Source of the DNA: Bacillota bacterium
Lineage (GTDB): Bacteria > Bacillota > Clostridia > Clostridiales > Clostridiaceae
Length of the DNA: 64,000 nt
Reading direction: 5' to 3'
Assembly (NCBI GenBank): GCA_021781745.1
Contig: JAJXWH010000010.1
Coordinates: forward strand, 1 to 64,000
Shown here piece by piece: positions 1 to 7,923 of the stretch. The notes beneath the pieces were generated by a model. It was not told where the DNA came from. It did not search any database and worked only from the letters and a program-made list of their open reading frames with translations. Position numbers and translations under genes: made by a program. Each line of letters begins with the position of its first letter. Position 1 is the first letter of the stretch.

Positions 1-72
1 TCGTTCTTCAAAATCTGACATATTTAAAAGTATATTATCAATATATTGTCTTAAAATCTCAATTCTGTTCAT
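1..72 (-). CDS. N-terminal fragment of a protein cut by the window edge (possibly HD-domain family)
   Basis: Only 24 codons are visible, starting MNRIEILRQYIDN. The start is ATG at 70-72, preceded by AGGAGG at 85-90, a good ribosome site. The N-terminus resembles a clostridial HD-domain hydrolase family from memory, but no catalytic motif lies inside the window, so the family is a guess. A copy of the recurrent leader motif lies 48 bases upstream at 121-144. Confidence 0.5.
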   Translation of the reverse strand, partial: MNRIEILRQYIDNILLNMSDFEER

Positions 73-120
73 TATTATTTTTCTCCTCCTAAATATGAGT
101 AGTAATTGCTTCATAATTAT

Positions 121-144
121 TTACTATTACGTTTTATAAGAAAA
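121..144 (-). repeat. Recurrent leader motif, copy 1
   Basis: The plus strand reads TTACTATTACGTTTTATAAG plus AAAA. All 24 bases are identical to 1627-1650. Related copies lie at 1026-1047, 3454-3475 and 18579-18600. Every copy is 29-68 bases upstream of a minus-strand start codon. It may be a promoter or other shared leader element; function unknown. Confidence 0.6.
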
Positions 145-236
145 TTCCGGGTTGATCAATTCATAAATTTTGTTCTAACAATCCTTTTAATACCACCCTT
201 CGGAAATTTATTCAGCATATTTCTTTGCCAATTTTT

Positions 237-450
237 TTACATTTTTCTATAACTACTTAAAATTTTTATACTTTTATCAGGAAAATTATTTAGTATATAT
301 TTAATTCTAGGCATTGTATCCTTTTCAAAACTTTTAATGAATATGATAAATCTTATCTAAATGCAAAACTGGATAATGCAGAAAATCATTAATCCTTTTT
401 GTTAATACTGATTTCCCCGCGCCTGGACACCCTATTATTATAATTTTCAT
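237..450 (-). pseudogene. Remnant of a P-loop (FlaR/topology-modulation-like) kinase
   Basis: Reading from ATG at 450, 38 codons encode an intact P-loop N-terminus (MKIIIIGCPGAGKS, then LTKRINDFLHYPVLHLDKIY), ending at TAA near 337. Just downstream, in another frame, codons ending at 237 give RIKYILNNFPDKSIKILSSY, which resembles the C-terminal tail of the same small ATPase/kinase family. The middle (roughly 100 residues in intact members) is missing. This looks like an internally deleted gene. The P-loop is clear; assigning the tail to the same family is inference. Confidence 0.6.
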
Positions 451-548
451 CTATTACTCTTCTCTTGTTGGTTTCATTTACTTGTATACAGATAAATAAA
501 ATATTATTGGTGGTCAATAATTTGCGATTGTTGAATAATATACGAAAA

Positions 549-992
549 TTATATAGGCATCTCTTGTAAAAACTCTAATACCTTCTTATGTAAAAATGGT
601 TGAATTAGAGGATATGTTAGTTTATCTGGTATATCTTCAAATAATTTAATTTCACTTATCTCAAAATGAAGCTCATCATTTAACTCCTCTACTTCTGAAT
701 AAAATAGTTGCCCAAAAGATTCAGTATAATTAACATTTTCATCTCTTTCTACAGAATAAGTGCATATTGGAATTAATTTAAACTTTACTGCTCCAGTTTC
801 CTCTACCAACTCTCTCGAAGCAGCATCATTAATATTTTCATTTTCTTCTCTATGTCCTCCAGGAATTTCCCAAGTACTTCTTTCTTTATGTCTTACATAA
901 ATCCACTGTCCATTAAATTTTGTTACTATTACTGCAAATAATAATTTATTATCTTCTATAGTATTTAATTCATAAAAATTTACTTTAATCAT
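549..992 (-). CDS. Nudix hydrolase
   Basis: A 147-residue protein that should hydrolyse a nucleoside diphosphate linked to another moiety; the substrate cannot be read from sequence. The Nudix box is a full match to G-x5-E-x7-RE-U-x-EE-x-G-U at about residues 45-68 (GGHREEN...RELVEETGA), which carries the metal-binding glutamates. The MIKVNFYELN start at 992 leads directly into the first beta strand. It is a single-gene unit with a weaker copy of the leader motif (1026-1047) upstream. It is full length for a small Nudix protein. Confidence 0.85.
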   Translation of the reverse strand: MIKVNFYELNTIEDNKLLFAVIVTKFNGQWIYVRHKERSTWEIPGGHREENENINDAASRELVEETGAVKFKLIPICTYSVERDENVNYTESFGQLFYSEVEELNDELHFEISEIKLFEDIPDKLTYPLIQPFLHKKVLEFLQEMPI

Positions 993-1025
993 ATACCGTG
1001 CCTCATATTTTTAATTTGTTATTTA

Positions 1026-1047
1026 TCACTATAAAGTTTTATAAGAA
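1026..1047 (-). repeat. Recurrent leader motif, copy 2 (diverged)
   Basis: TCACTATAAAGTTTTATAAG plus AA, 33 bases upstream of the Nudix start at 992. The TTTTATAAGAA half is conserved and the TTACTATTAC half is degraded. Confidence 0.4.
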
Positions 1048-1058
1048 TGTTGTGGATA

Positions 1059-1586
1059 CTATTTTAAATTCATGTGGCTATTTAAATTAAAATGAACTAT
1101 ATCTAGTTCCAGATCATTATTCTTAAATCCCTTTTCTTCAATGCATGTTTGAGAAAAACCAAGTTTAGTTAATATTTTTATACTTGCAGGATTGTTTACT
1201 ACTGCATCTGCAATTACTACTGCATGAGGATGCTTTTCAAAAATATAATTAAGCAATGCATTTGCAGTTTCAAAACCATATCCCTTATCCCAATATTCCC
1301 GAATTATCTGATAAAAGAAACCGCACTTAAAATTATCATTATCTAATACAGGAAATCCTGCTATACCTATCAAATTATGGTTTAAAAGAATTGCAAATTT
1401 ATTAGGGCCAAAATTATCTTTGTGTAGCGTAAGCCAATTTACTAATTTATCATAACATTCCTCTTGTGTTTCAATTAATGTATTATATGTATACTTGATT
1501 ACATCATAATCACCCCATAGTTTAATTAGATCTTTGGAATATTCTTTGCTTAACGGAACTAGGGACAATCTTTTTGTTTTTATCAT
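1059..1586 (-). CDS. GNAT-family N-acetyltransferase (RimJ/RimL type)
   Basis: A 175-residue acetyl-CoA-dependent acetyltransferase. The N-terminus MIKTKRLSLVPL is the classic RimJ/RimL beginning, and the C-terminal half carries GYGFETANALLNYIF (acetyl-CoA pyrophosphate loop and helix) and NNPASIKILTKLGF. I chose ATG at 1586 because GGAGGAGAGG sits 5-14 bases upstream; an in-frame start at 1667 would add 27 residues that do not fit the family. The acceptor is unknown. It is a single-gene unit with a leader-motif copy 40 bases upstream. Confidence 0.85.
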   Translation of the reverse strand: MIKTKRLSLVPLSKEYSKDLIKLWGDYDVIKYTYNTLIETQEECYDKLVNWLTLHKDNFGPNKFAILLNHNLIGIAGFPVLDNDNFKCGFFYQIIREYWDKGYGFETANALLNYIFEKHPHAVVIADAVVNNPASIKILTKLGFSQTCIEEKGFKNNDLELDIVHFNLNSHMNLK

Positions 1587-1626
1587 AAAAACCTCTCCTC
1601 CCATATCAATGCTATTTAGTTTTTTA

Positions 1627-1650
1627 TTACTATTACGTTTTATAAGAAAA
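1627..1650 (-). repeat. Recurrent leader motif, copy 3
   Basis: Identical over 24 bases to 121-144 and placed 40 bases upstream of the GNAT start at 1586. An exact match between the leaders of two unrelated genes is unlikely by chance, even in AT-rich DNA. Confidence 0.6.
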
Positions 1651-1719
1651 AGATGAATCCAAAACATTGTAGGCTAATAGCCAAAATCTTTAATATTTCC
1701 ATCCCGTATATGTATATAT

Positions 1720-2586
1720 TTACTTATTAAAATCCTCTATAAGTTCATCACTTAAAGTTCCTTCTGCTATTTGTCTAACTTCTCCAGTCATTTTTATATT
1801 CCAATTGTTATCTATTTCTATTAATAATTCGCCACCAAGCATTTTAATTTTAACTTTATTATCAACTAAATTCTTTTTTCTTAAAACACTTGCTACTGCA
1901 CATGATGAACTTCCAGATGCTAATGTAAATCCAGCACCTCTTTCCCATATTAATATTTCCGCCTCGCTTCTTGATATAACTTTTACAAATTGGACATTAG
2001 TTCTATTTGGAAATTGGCAGTGGTTTTCTATAATCTTTCCATTACTTTTTATTTCATCAATATTTAATTCTTCTTTTAAAATGACACAATGAGGATTTCC
2101 TATTGAAACACAATTTATTTCATATTCTCTATCATCAACTTCTAGTTTTTCTCCTATTACTTCTTCTGTTAAAAAATTTGTAGGGATTTCTCTTGAATTA
2201 AAAATTGCTTTTCCCATATCTACTGAAATTAGTTTTGCTTTTTTGTTTGAGGTTTCAATAATTTTTGCTTTGATTATTCCGCCTTTAGTTTCTACAGAAA
2301 ACTCTTCACTTTTAGTTAAGCCATAATCAAAAATATACTTACAAAATATTCTCAATCCGTTTCCACTTTTTTCTGCTTCAGAACCATCTGGATTAAAAAT
2401 TCTTAATCCAAAATCTGCCTTGCTTGATTGCACTTTCAGTAGGATCCCATCTGAGCCTATACCAAAATTTACATTACATATTCTTTGAATCGCCTTTTGT
2501 GTTAAGTTAAAATTAATCTTTTCTTTATCTAAAACAATATACTCATTTCCTAATCCATGAGTTTTCACAAAATAATTCATGTTCAT
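1720..2586 (-). CDS. dapF-like: Diaminopimelate epimerase-like protein with both catalytic cysteines replaced
   Basis: A 288-residue DapF-fold protein, normal length. It keeps the family landmarks KTHGLGNEYIVLD, FNPDGSEAEKSGNG, IGNPHC and WERGAGFTLASGSSSCA. In DapF the two-base racemisation uses the cysteines of the (M)CGNG and ACGTG motifs. Here these read KSGNG (Ser74) and ASGSS (Ser224). It may therefore act on another substrate, be weak, or be inactive in epimerisation. No lysine-pathway neighbour is present, so a housekeeping lysine or cell-wall role is doubtful. It is a stand-alone unit in the accessory strip. Confidence 0.75.
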   Translation of the reverse strand: MNMNYFVKTHGLGNEYIVLDKEKINFNLTQKAIQRICNVNFGIGSDGILLKVQSSKADFGLRIFNPDGSEAEKSGNGLRIFCKYIFDYGLTKSEEFSVETKGGIIKAKIIETSNKKAKLISVDMGKAIFNSREIPTNFLTEEVIGEKLEVDDREYEINCVSIGNPHCVILKEELNIDEIKSNGKIIENHCQFPNRTNVQFVKVISRSEAEILIWERGAGFTLASGSSSCAVASVLRKKNLVDNKVKIKMLGGELLIEIDNNWNIKMTGEVRQIAEGTLSDELIEDFNK

Positions 2587-2692
2587 TTTTTGTCTTCCTT
2601 TCTATATCCCCTAATCTTAGTTGTACAGTAATTAATATTTTCCAAGACTCTTTTAATATAGTTCTATTTATATGCATTAAAAATGTTGTGTA

Positions 2693-3385
2693 TTAAGTTA
2701 TATCTAATATTTCACTTAGCTTTTTAATTGTTTTTCTCTGTCCGTATCTTATATCATTATTTGTCCTATTTATTAATATTGAATATATTCCAAGACAATT
2801 TGCTCCAATAATATCCTTTTCCTCATCACCAACATAAATCATTTCATTTAGATCTACCATTAATTCTTTTGAGAGTTGTAGAAATCCTTGCTTATTTGGT
2901 TTTCTATATCCTACTTCTACAGATGTTAATACAATATCAACGTATTCTTTAAATTTCTCAATATCAGCAAGAACTAATTCTTTATCCATACCATAAGGTA
3001 CATCAGTTAATATTCCGATTTTAATACCTCTTTCTTTTAAAGTCTTAAGAGTTAGTATAGTATCTTCGTATAATTTAACATTTCGTTGAAAGTAATTAAA
3101 AAATGTTTCCTTAACTAAGGCTAAATTCACCTGCGAATTCAGTTTCCATTTGATTAATATTTCAGAAAAAATCACATCAGAACTTACCTCACACTCTCTA
3201 TAGTTTATTCTGGTATTATACTTCAGCAATATTTCCTCACCTATAGCAATTTTTTTATCATCTATGTTAGAGTTACATCTACGAAGTATATCAATCAATG
3301 CTTCCTTATATAAACTTTTCCAACTAAGTGGTATATTTTCATCTCCTATAAGAGTACGTCCTAAATCAAATCCTATTGCTTTCAT
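2693..3385 (-). CDS. HAD-superfamily hydrolase with an altered motif I
   Basis: A 230-residue HAD protein with a helical cap after motif I. Motif I is IGFDLGRTL: the nucleophile Asp7 is present but the second aspartate, the usual acid/base, is Gly9. Motif II (ILTDVPYG), the motif III lysine (YRKPNKQGF) and motif IV (IYVGDEEKDIIGA) are intact. It probably binds a phosphorylated ligand, but ordinary phosphatase chemistry may be impaired. Substrate unknown. Single-gene unit with a diverged leader motif at 3454-3475. Confidence 0.75.
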   Translation of the reverse strand: MKAIGFDLGRTLIGDENIPLSWKSLYKEALIDILRRCNSNIDDKKIAIGEEILLKYNTRINYRECEVSSDVIFSEILIKWKLNSQVNLALVKETFFNYFQRNVKLYEDTILTLKTLKERGIKIGILTDVPYGMDKELVLADIEKFKEYVDIVLTSVEVGYRKPNKQGFLQLSKELMVDLNEMIYVGDEEKDIIGANCLGIYSILINRTNNDIRYGQRKTIKKLSEILDIT

Positions 3386-3453
3386 TATTAGCCCCCAATT
3401 CTCGTAAAAATAGTGTTTATATTCAATATCCTAGAACTCACTTCATAACATCC

Positions 3454-3475
3454 TTACTATTACTTTCCATAAAAA
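3454..3475 (-). repeat. Recurrent leader motif, copy 4 (diverged)
   Basis: TTACTATTACTTTCCATAAA plus AA, 68 bases upstream of the HAD gene start at 3385. It differs from the copy at 18579-18600 at about three positions. Confidence 0.4.
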
Positions 3476-3508
3476 AAGGATACGAACTAACCACCCAAAA
3501 ATTATATA

Positions 3509-4108
3509 TTACAACTGAATTACAATGTCACCGCCTATTTGTTTATCTCTAAATTGCAGATTAAATTCTTTAAAGATCAATCTAATTCCTGAAAGTTCAT
3601 CAGGTAATTGTGGTGATACAACAAAGTTACAATGAAAATGGCCTCTGCCTCCACATCCATCTAATAATCGGCATTCATATTGTTCACTTATAAACATATC
3701 AAAATTAGCATGCCTAGACTTATGTTCCAATTGATCACTTGTATTATCCCAATCTATATTGAAATTTACAACGCTAGAATTTGAGTACTGACGGATGGCC
3801 ATTATAGAAAAAAGACGATTATCTATCTCGAGTGACTTTAAAACTGGTAAATTCCTTTGAAATTCTTTGGGTTCAACTAATGGTTTGTATGATTTCTCAT
3901 TCCATAGTATGCCAAATACTGATTTTAATAAATCCTCATATAAACTAAATTTTTCTGCCCAGTTAGATATAAATTCAAAAGGTGGGTAACCTGGATTATT
4001 ATCTGAAGTAATCTTGCGCTTATTTATTAATTCGCAAATTTTTTCATCTATTTGCTTAATTCTTTCATCATAATGTTCAGTTGGTCGCTTATATGGCATT
4101 CTTTCCAT
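3509..4108 (-). CDS. Hypothetical protein
   Basis: A 199-residue soluble protein with no family I can name. The N-terminal helix (DERIKQIDEKICELINKRK) is charged and amphipathic, of the sort found in chorismate mutase-like or coiled segments. The C-terminal half looks beta-rich with GCGGRGHFHCNF. There is no signal peptide or membrane segment. The start at 4108 has GGAGG seven bases upstream. Its promoter block (4148-4214) is one copy of a repeat also found at 19271, so its control region may be duplicated. Confidence 0.6.
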   Translation of the reverse strand: MERMPYKRPTEHYDERIKQIDEKICELINKRKITSDNNPGYPPFEFISNWAEKFSLYEDLLKSVFGILWNEKSYKPLVEPKEFQRNLPVLKSLEIDNRLFSIMAIRQYSNSSVVNFNIDWDNTSDQLEHKSRHANFDMFISEQYECRLLDGCGGRGHFHCNFVVSPQLPDELSGIRLIFKEFNLQFRDKQIGGDIVIQL

Positions 4109-4147
4109 TTTTATACCTCCAAAAAGATATTTTTCGCATTTATTTAC

Positions 4148-4270
4148 ATTATAACATATTTTTCAAATATTAACCTAATTTGACAGACAATCCACTGCTA
4201 TCGAATCTATATCCACACATGTTACAATCCACAATCATTTGCCATTTGAATAATGGCAGTAATCTTTTAC
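4148..4270 (-). repeat. Promoter-bearing direct repeat, copy A
   Basis: Positions 4148-4214 match 19271-19337 with 61 of 67 identical, the first 34 bases perfectly. Matching continues with gaps to about 4270. On the minus strand the block ends in ATGTTATAAT, an extended -10 hexamer with TGn, 40 bases from the start at 4108. The two copies are in the same orientation, 15.1 kb apart. Confidence 0.75.
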
Positions 4271-4374
4271 ATTCTCCTTTACCCATTTCTATTTTTGTTA
4301 GATATGTTAAAATAGAACAAGAACTCTAGTGGTTCTAATATTTAATTTGATCTTTGACTAACACGGAGGAAATT

Positions 4375-5208
4375 ATGAATATAATAAAAAATTTATTTTT
4401 TCATCTTCACTACTGCAATTGTAGGCAGCCAGGCGGAGTATTAAAATATTTAAGTATAATTAATAGAACATTACAGCATCATGAACTAATTTTAATTACC
4501 GAGGGTAAGGGACATATTAGAGCTCCACATAAAAGCTATCAGCTTAAGGAAGGTACTTTGTTATATCTTTGCCCCAATATTCAATACTCTATAGAAGTTG
4601 ATTCTGTGGATCCTATTTGCTTTTTTTCAGTACATTTCAGTTATGCAAAAGTAGGACTTGAAAATAATAAATGGAATGTTACAGCTGAAGTTGAAACTTT
4701 GCCATTAGATTTCGTGCAAAATTTAAAGGATTATTATATGGTTAATAATGTATTTAAGAAGTTAGTGGAAAATTGGATGGCAAAACTCCCAAATTATGAG
4801 TTCATAGCGAAAACTTTATTTCAGGAATTATTGTTTGAGATTTCTCAAAATATAAAAAATAATAACAATAACTATTCAGCCTCTTTAAAGGTTGATAAAG
4901 TAATCGAATATATGCTCCATAATATAGATAATAAAATTACTTTGACGGATTTATCACAACTTGTGTGCTTGTCTCCTCCATATTTATCTAAAGTTTTTAA
5001 AGAAACTACAGGATATTCTGTGATAGAGTTTTTTAATAAGATAAAAGTAGATAAAGCCAAAGAACTAATTATAGATGGCGATAAAAAAATAAAAGAAGTA
5101 GCTAAAATGCTTGGCTTCTCTGATGAATTTTACTTTAGCAGGATCTTTAAAAAAATTGAGGGCATAAGTCCCTTAGAGTTTTATCACAAAAATGTCCATG
5201 GATATTAA
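4375..5208 (+). CDS. AraC-family transcriptional regulator
   Basis: About 277 residues: an N-terminal cupin-like sensing domain (roughly 15-140) and a C-terminal pair of helix-turn-helix motifs (KITLTDLSQLVCLSPPYLS and KIKEVAKMLGFSDEFYFSR, then GISPLEFY). I chose ATG at 4375 because GGAGG is seven bases upstream; the in-frame TTG at 4354 has no ribosome site. It lies 55-75 bases before an MFS exporter gene and a metallo-beta-lactamase-fold hydrolase on the same strand, so it probably controls them in response to a small molecule. Confidence 0.85.
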   Translation: MNIIKNLFFHLHYCNCRQPGGVLKYLSIINRTLQHHELILITEGKGHIRAPHKSYQLKEGTLLYLCPNIQYSIEVDSVDPICFFSVHFSYAKVGLENNKWNVTAEVETLPLDFVQNLKDYYMVNNVFKKLVENWMAKLPNYEFIAKTLFQELLFEISQNIKNNNNNYSASLKVDKVIEYMLHNIDNKITLTDLSQLVCLSPPYLSKVFKETTGYSVIEFFNKIKVDKAKELIIDGDKKIKEVAKMLGFSDEFYFSRIFKKIEGISPLEFYHKNVHGY

Positions 5209-5283
5209 AATTTTGCATGGAACAAAGGCATTTTCATGCTTATAATTAGGACATAATTATATATGATGGGGGTGAAAACGAGA

Positions 5284-6480
5284 ATGAAGGTATGGAAGAG
5301 AAATTTAATTGTATGTTGGTTCGGAATGTTTGTATCGAGCATTGGAATGAGCCAGATTGCTCCGGTATTACCACTTTATATAAGCCATCTTGGAATTATT
5401 AACTCAGCTTCAATTGCACAGTTATCAGGATTGGCTTTTGGAATTACATATATAATTTCAGCTGTTTTCTCACCAATTTGGGGGCATGTTGCTGATAAAA
5501 TTGGTAGAAAACCAATGCTCTTAAGATCAAGTCTAGGCATGGCAATAATTATAGGCTGTATGGGTTTTGCTCCCAATGCATATGTATTGGTTGGATTAAG
5601 ATTACTGGAAGGTGTTATAACAGGCTTCAGCACTGCATGTACTACACTTATTGCAACTCAGACGGAAAAGGAACATGCGGGGGAGGCTTTAGGAACACTT
5701 TCAACTGCAAGTATAGCAGGTTCTTTGCTGGGCCCGATGATAGGCGGGTATATATCAGAGTATTTTGGACTTAAAAATGTATTTTTTATAACCGGCGGAT
5801 TGTTGTTTGTAGCATTTATTACTGTGGCTTTTTTTGTAAAAGAATCTTTTACTCCTTCAAATAGAAAGCCGCTTAGCCTAAAGGAGGTATGGGAATCTGT
5901 TCCTGAAAAGACCTTGACAATCACTATGCTTGTGACCTTTTTTATATTAACAGTAGCATTATGTTCTGTTGAACCGATTATAACAGTATATATTAGCCAG
6001 TTATCTAGAAACAGTAGTCATATTGCACTTTTAGCGGGGATGGCATTCTCAGCTTCTGGACTCGCAAATATAATTGCTGCTCCGAGACTTGGGAAATTAG
6101 CAGATAAAATTGGAGTACAAAAAGTTATGTTAATAGCACTTATTGTGGCAGGACTAGATTTTATACCACAAGCTTTTGTAACAAATCCTTGGCAGTTAAT
6201 GGGGCTTCGATTTATACTAGGATTAACCAGCGCAGGGCTTATGCCATCTGTAAATATACTGATTAAGAAAATTACCCCAAGTGAAATTACAGGCAGGGTT
6301 TTTGGAATTAATATGTCGGCAGGTTACTTAGGCATATTTGGAGGGGCTGTTTTAGGCGGACAAGTGGCAGCCTGGTTTGGTATAAGATACGTATTTTTTA
6401 TTACAGGTGCATTATTATTGATAAATGCCATGCTAGTTTACTTTAAAGTATATAAAAGAATGAATACTTTACTAATTTAA
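5284..6480 (+). CDS. MFS multidrug-type exporter (MdtG-like)
   Basis: A 398-residue integral membrane transporter with about 12 hydrophobic segments. The N-terminus MKVWKRNLIVCWFG aligns with MdtG-type drug exporters, which decides for ATG at 5284 over 5263. Motif A (GHVADKIGRKPMLL) follows the second segment, and a second copy (GKLADKIGVQKVML) lies in the C-terminal half. It should use the proton gradient to expel a drug or toxic metabolite. The AraC regulator upstream suggests induction by the substrate. Confidence 0.85.
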   Translation: MKVWKRNLIVCWFGMFVSSIGMSQIAPVLPLYISHLGIINSASIAQLSGLAFGITYIISAVFSPIWGHVADKIGRKPMLLRSSLGMAIIIGCMGFAPNAYVLVGLRLLEGVITGFSTACTTLIATQTEKEHAGEALGTLSTASIAGSLLGPMIGGYISEYFGLKNVFFITGGLLFVAFITVAFFVKESFTPSNRKPLSLKEVWESVPEKTLTITMLVTFFILTVALCSVEPIITVYISQLSRNSSHIALLAGMAFSASGLANIIAAPRLGKLADKIGVQKVMLIALIVAGLDFIPQAFVTNPWQLMGLRFILGLTSAGLMPSVNILIKKITPSEITGRVFGINMSAGYLGIFGGAVLGGQVAAWFGIRYVFFITGALLLINAMLVYFKVYKRMNTLLI

Positions 6481-6513
6481 AGAAAATTAAATATTTAAAG
6501 GAGGATAATTTAA

Positions 6514-7158
6514 ATGAAGATTAAATGGTTTGGGCAATCATGTTTTATGATAACCTCAGAAAATGGAACTAAAATATTAATGGACCCATTTAATAAAATG
6601 TTAGGATATAAGTTGCCTGAAATTGAAGCAAATATAGTATCTACAAGTCATGAACACGGTGATCATAATAATATAAGGGCAGTCAAAAGTACTTTTATTC
6701 ATATAAATGAATCAGGTGAATTTTCAAAAGATGGGATTGAAATAAAAGGCGTACAGACATTTCATGATAAAGTTTCAGGAACTAAGAGAGGTAAAAATAT
6801 CATATATAACTTTAAAGTTGACGGAATAAATATTTGTCATTGTGGGGATCTTGGACATACCCTGAATTCTAATCTAATGAAGGAAATAGGTAATGTAGAC
6901 ATACTGCTTCTTCCTGTTGGCGGGAGGGCTACAATAGATGCCATTGATGCAGTTACTGTAATGAAGCAGTTAAATCCTATAGTGGTTATACCTATGCATT
7001 ACAGAACTAAAGCATTAGGGATATTTGGTTTCTTGTTTGCAAAGGTTGATAAATTTATATCAGCTTCAGGGCTGAAAGTAAAGGAGCATGCTGTCCTTGA
7101 ATTTAACCAAGGGAATATTAATGATTATTCTGGGATTGTTGTTCTTAAATATGATTAA
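6514..7158 (+). CDS. Metallo-beta-lactamase-fold metal-dependent hydrolase (UPF0173-like)
   Basis: A 214-residue hydrolase of the UlaG/UPF0173 type. It opens MKIKWFGQSCF, carries the metal motif SHEHGDH (about residues 49-55), a further histidine in ICHCGDLGHT (about 109-118), and ends with VIPMHYRTK. AAAGGAGG sits eight bases before ATG. It is the third gene of the AraC-MFS unit (33-base gap) and is followed by a strong hairpin terminator. Substrate unknown; a detoxifying hydrolysis linked to export is an inference from context. Confidence 0.8.
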   Translation: MKIKWFGQSCFMITSENGTKILMDPFNKMLGYKLPEIEANIVSTSHEHGDHNNIRAVKSTFIHINESGEFSKDGIEIKGVQTFHDKVSGTKRGKNIIYNFKVDGINICHCGDLGHTLNSNLMKEIGNVDILLLPVGGRATIDAIDAVTVMKQLNPIVVIPMHYRTKALGIFGFLFAKVDKFISASGLKVKEHAVLEFNQGNINDYSGIVVLKYD

Positions 7159-7203
7159 GATTTTCTGTATCTTATTAAAAGGCGCGTTAGAGTGATATAG
7201 TTC

Positions 7204-7255
7204 TTTACAAAGAGCAAATTAACTAATGTTTATTAATTAATTTGCTCTTTGTAAA
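7204..7255. terminator. Bidirectional hairpin terminator
   Basis: A perfect 19-base-pair stem (7204-7222 with 7237-7255, TTTACAAAGAGCAAATTAA) with a 14-base loop. It lies between the converging metallo-hydrolase (+) and MerR (-) genes. Confidence 0.8.
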
Positions 7256-7260
7256 TGTAT

Positions 7261-7719
7261 CTATCGGCTAATATTACCATCTTCTGCTGTTTGCAATAAG
7301 TTATTCTCACATTTTTCTTCATAAGCTTTTCTTCTTTGTTCGTTAATAATTTCTATGGCATTAGGAGCCTCATACATTTCAATCTTAAAATCAACTATTT
7401 GTAGATTTTTATTGAGCTCCTCCATCTGTTGCATAATTTCTTTGCGATGTTCTAAAAGTATTTTTTTTCGTGCATCTATAGTACTGGCACCTTCCATGCA
7501 GAAATCAATATATTTTTTAATATCTTTAATTTGCATTCCTGAATTCTTTAAACAACAAATCACCTTGAATAAACCTAAATCTGACTCAGTAAATTCTCTA
7601 TTTCCCGATTTATTTCTTGATACAAATGGTAAAAGCCCTTCTTTATCATAAAAACGAATTGTATATATAGATAGCCCCAATATCTGTGATGCATCTTTTA
7701 TAGAATATGTCAATTTCAA
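7261..7719 (-). CDS. MerR-family transcriptional regulator
   Basis: A 152-residue regulator. The N-terminal winged helix-turn-helix is YSIKDASQILGLSIYTIRFY, followed by YDKEGLLPFVSRNKSGNR and a dimerising coiled coil (about residues 82-118). There is no cysteine-rich metal loop, so an organic or redox-type signal of the AdhR/YfmP class is more likely than a metal. It diverges from the SDR gene at 7924. The 204-base gap holds a promoter with the long spacer MerR proteins remodel. Confidence 0.85.
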   Translation of the reverse strand: MKLTYSIKDASQILGLSIYTIRFYDKEGLLPFVSRNKSGNREFTESDLGLFKVICCLKNSGMQIKDIKKYIDFCMEGASTIDARKKILLEHRKEIMQQMEELNKNLQIVDFKIEMYEAPNAIEIINEQRRKAYEEKCENNLLQTAEDGNISR

Positions 7720-7750
7720 AATCCCCTTTAAAATTTATTTTTAAAAAAGC

Positions 7751-7781
7751 TTGACCTCGATATAACTCTAGGTACTAATAT
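7751..7781 (+). promoter_or_regulatory. MerR-type promoter/operator with 19-base spacer
   Basis: -35 TTGACC at 7751-7756 and -10 TAATAT at 7776-7781, separated by 19 bases. The spacer region carries a partial dyad beginning ACCT and ending AGGT. Overlong spacers with a centred dyad are the hallmark of promoters untwisted by MerR proteins. It points toward the SDR gene. A second possible -10 (TATAAT, 7843-7848) lies closer to it. Confidence 0.65.
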
Positions 7782-7923
7782 GAGTATAAATTATAGGAAA
7801 TTTATTTTCAAGTGATTTATACAAGCTTAACTAGGGTACTATTATAATTTTAAAATAAGTAAAAGTATAAATAACGAGAGATTAATTTCTAAATGATTAA
7901 TAAATCTTTAAAGGAGAGTTTTT

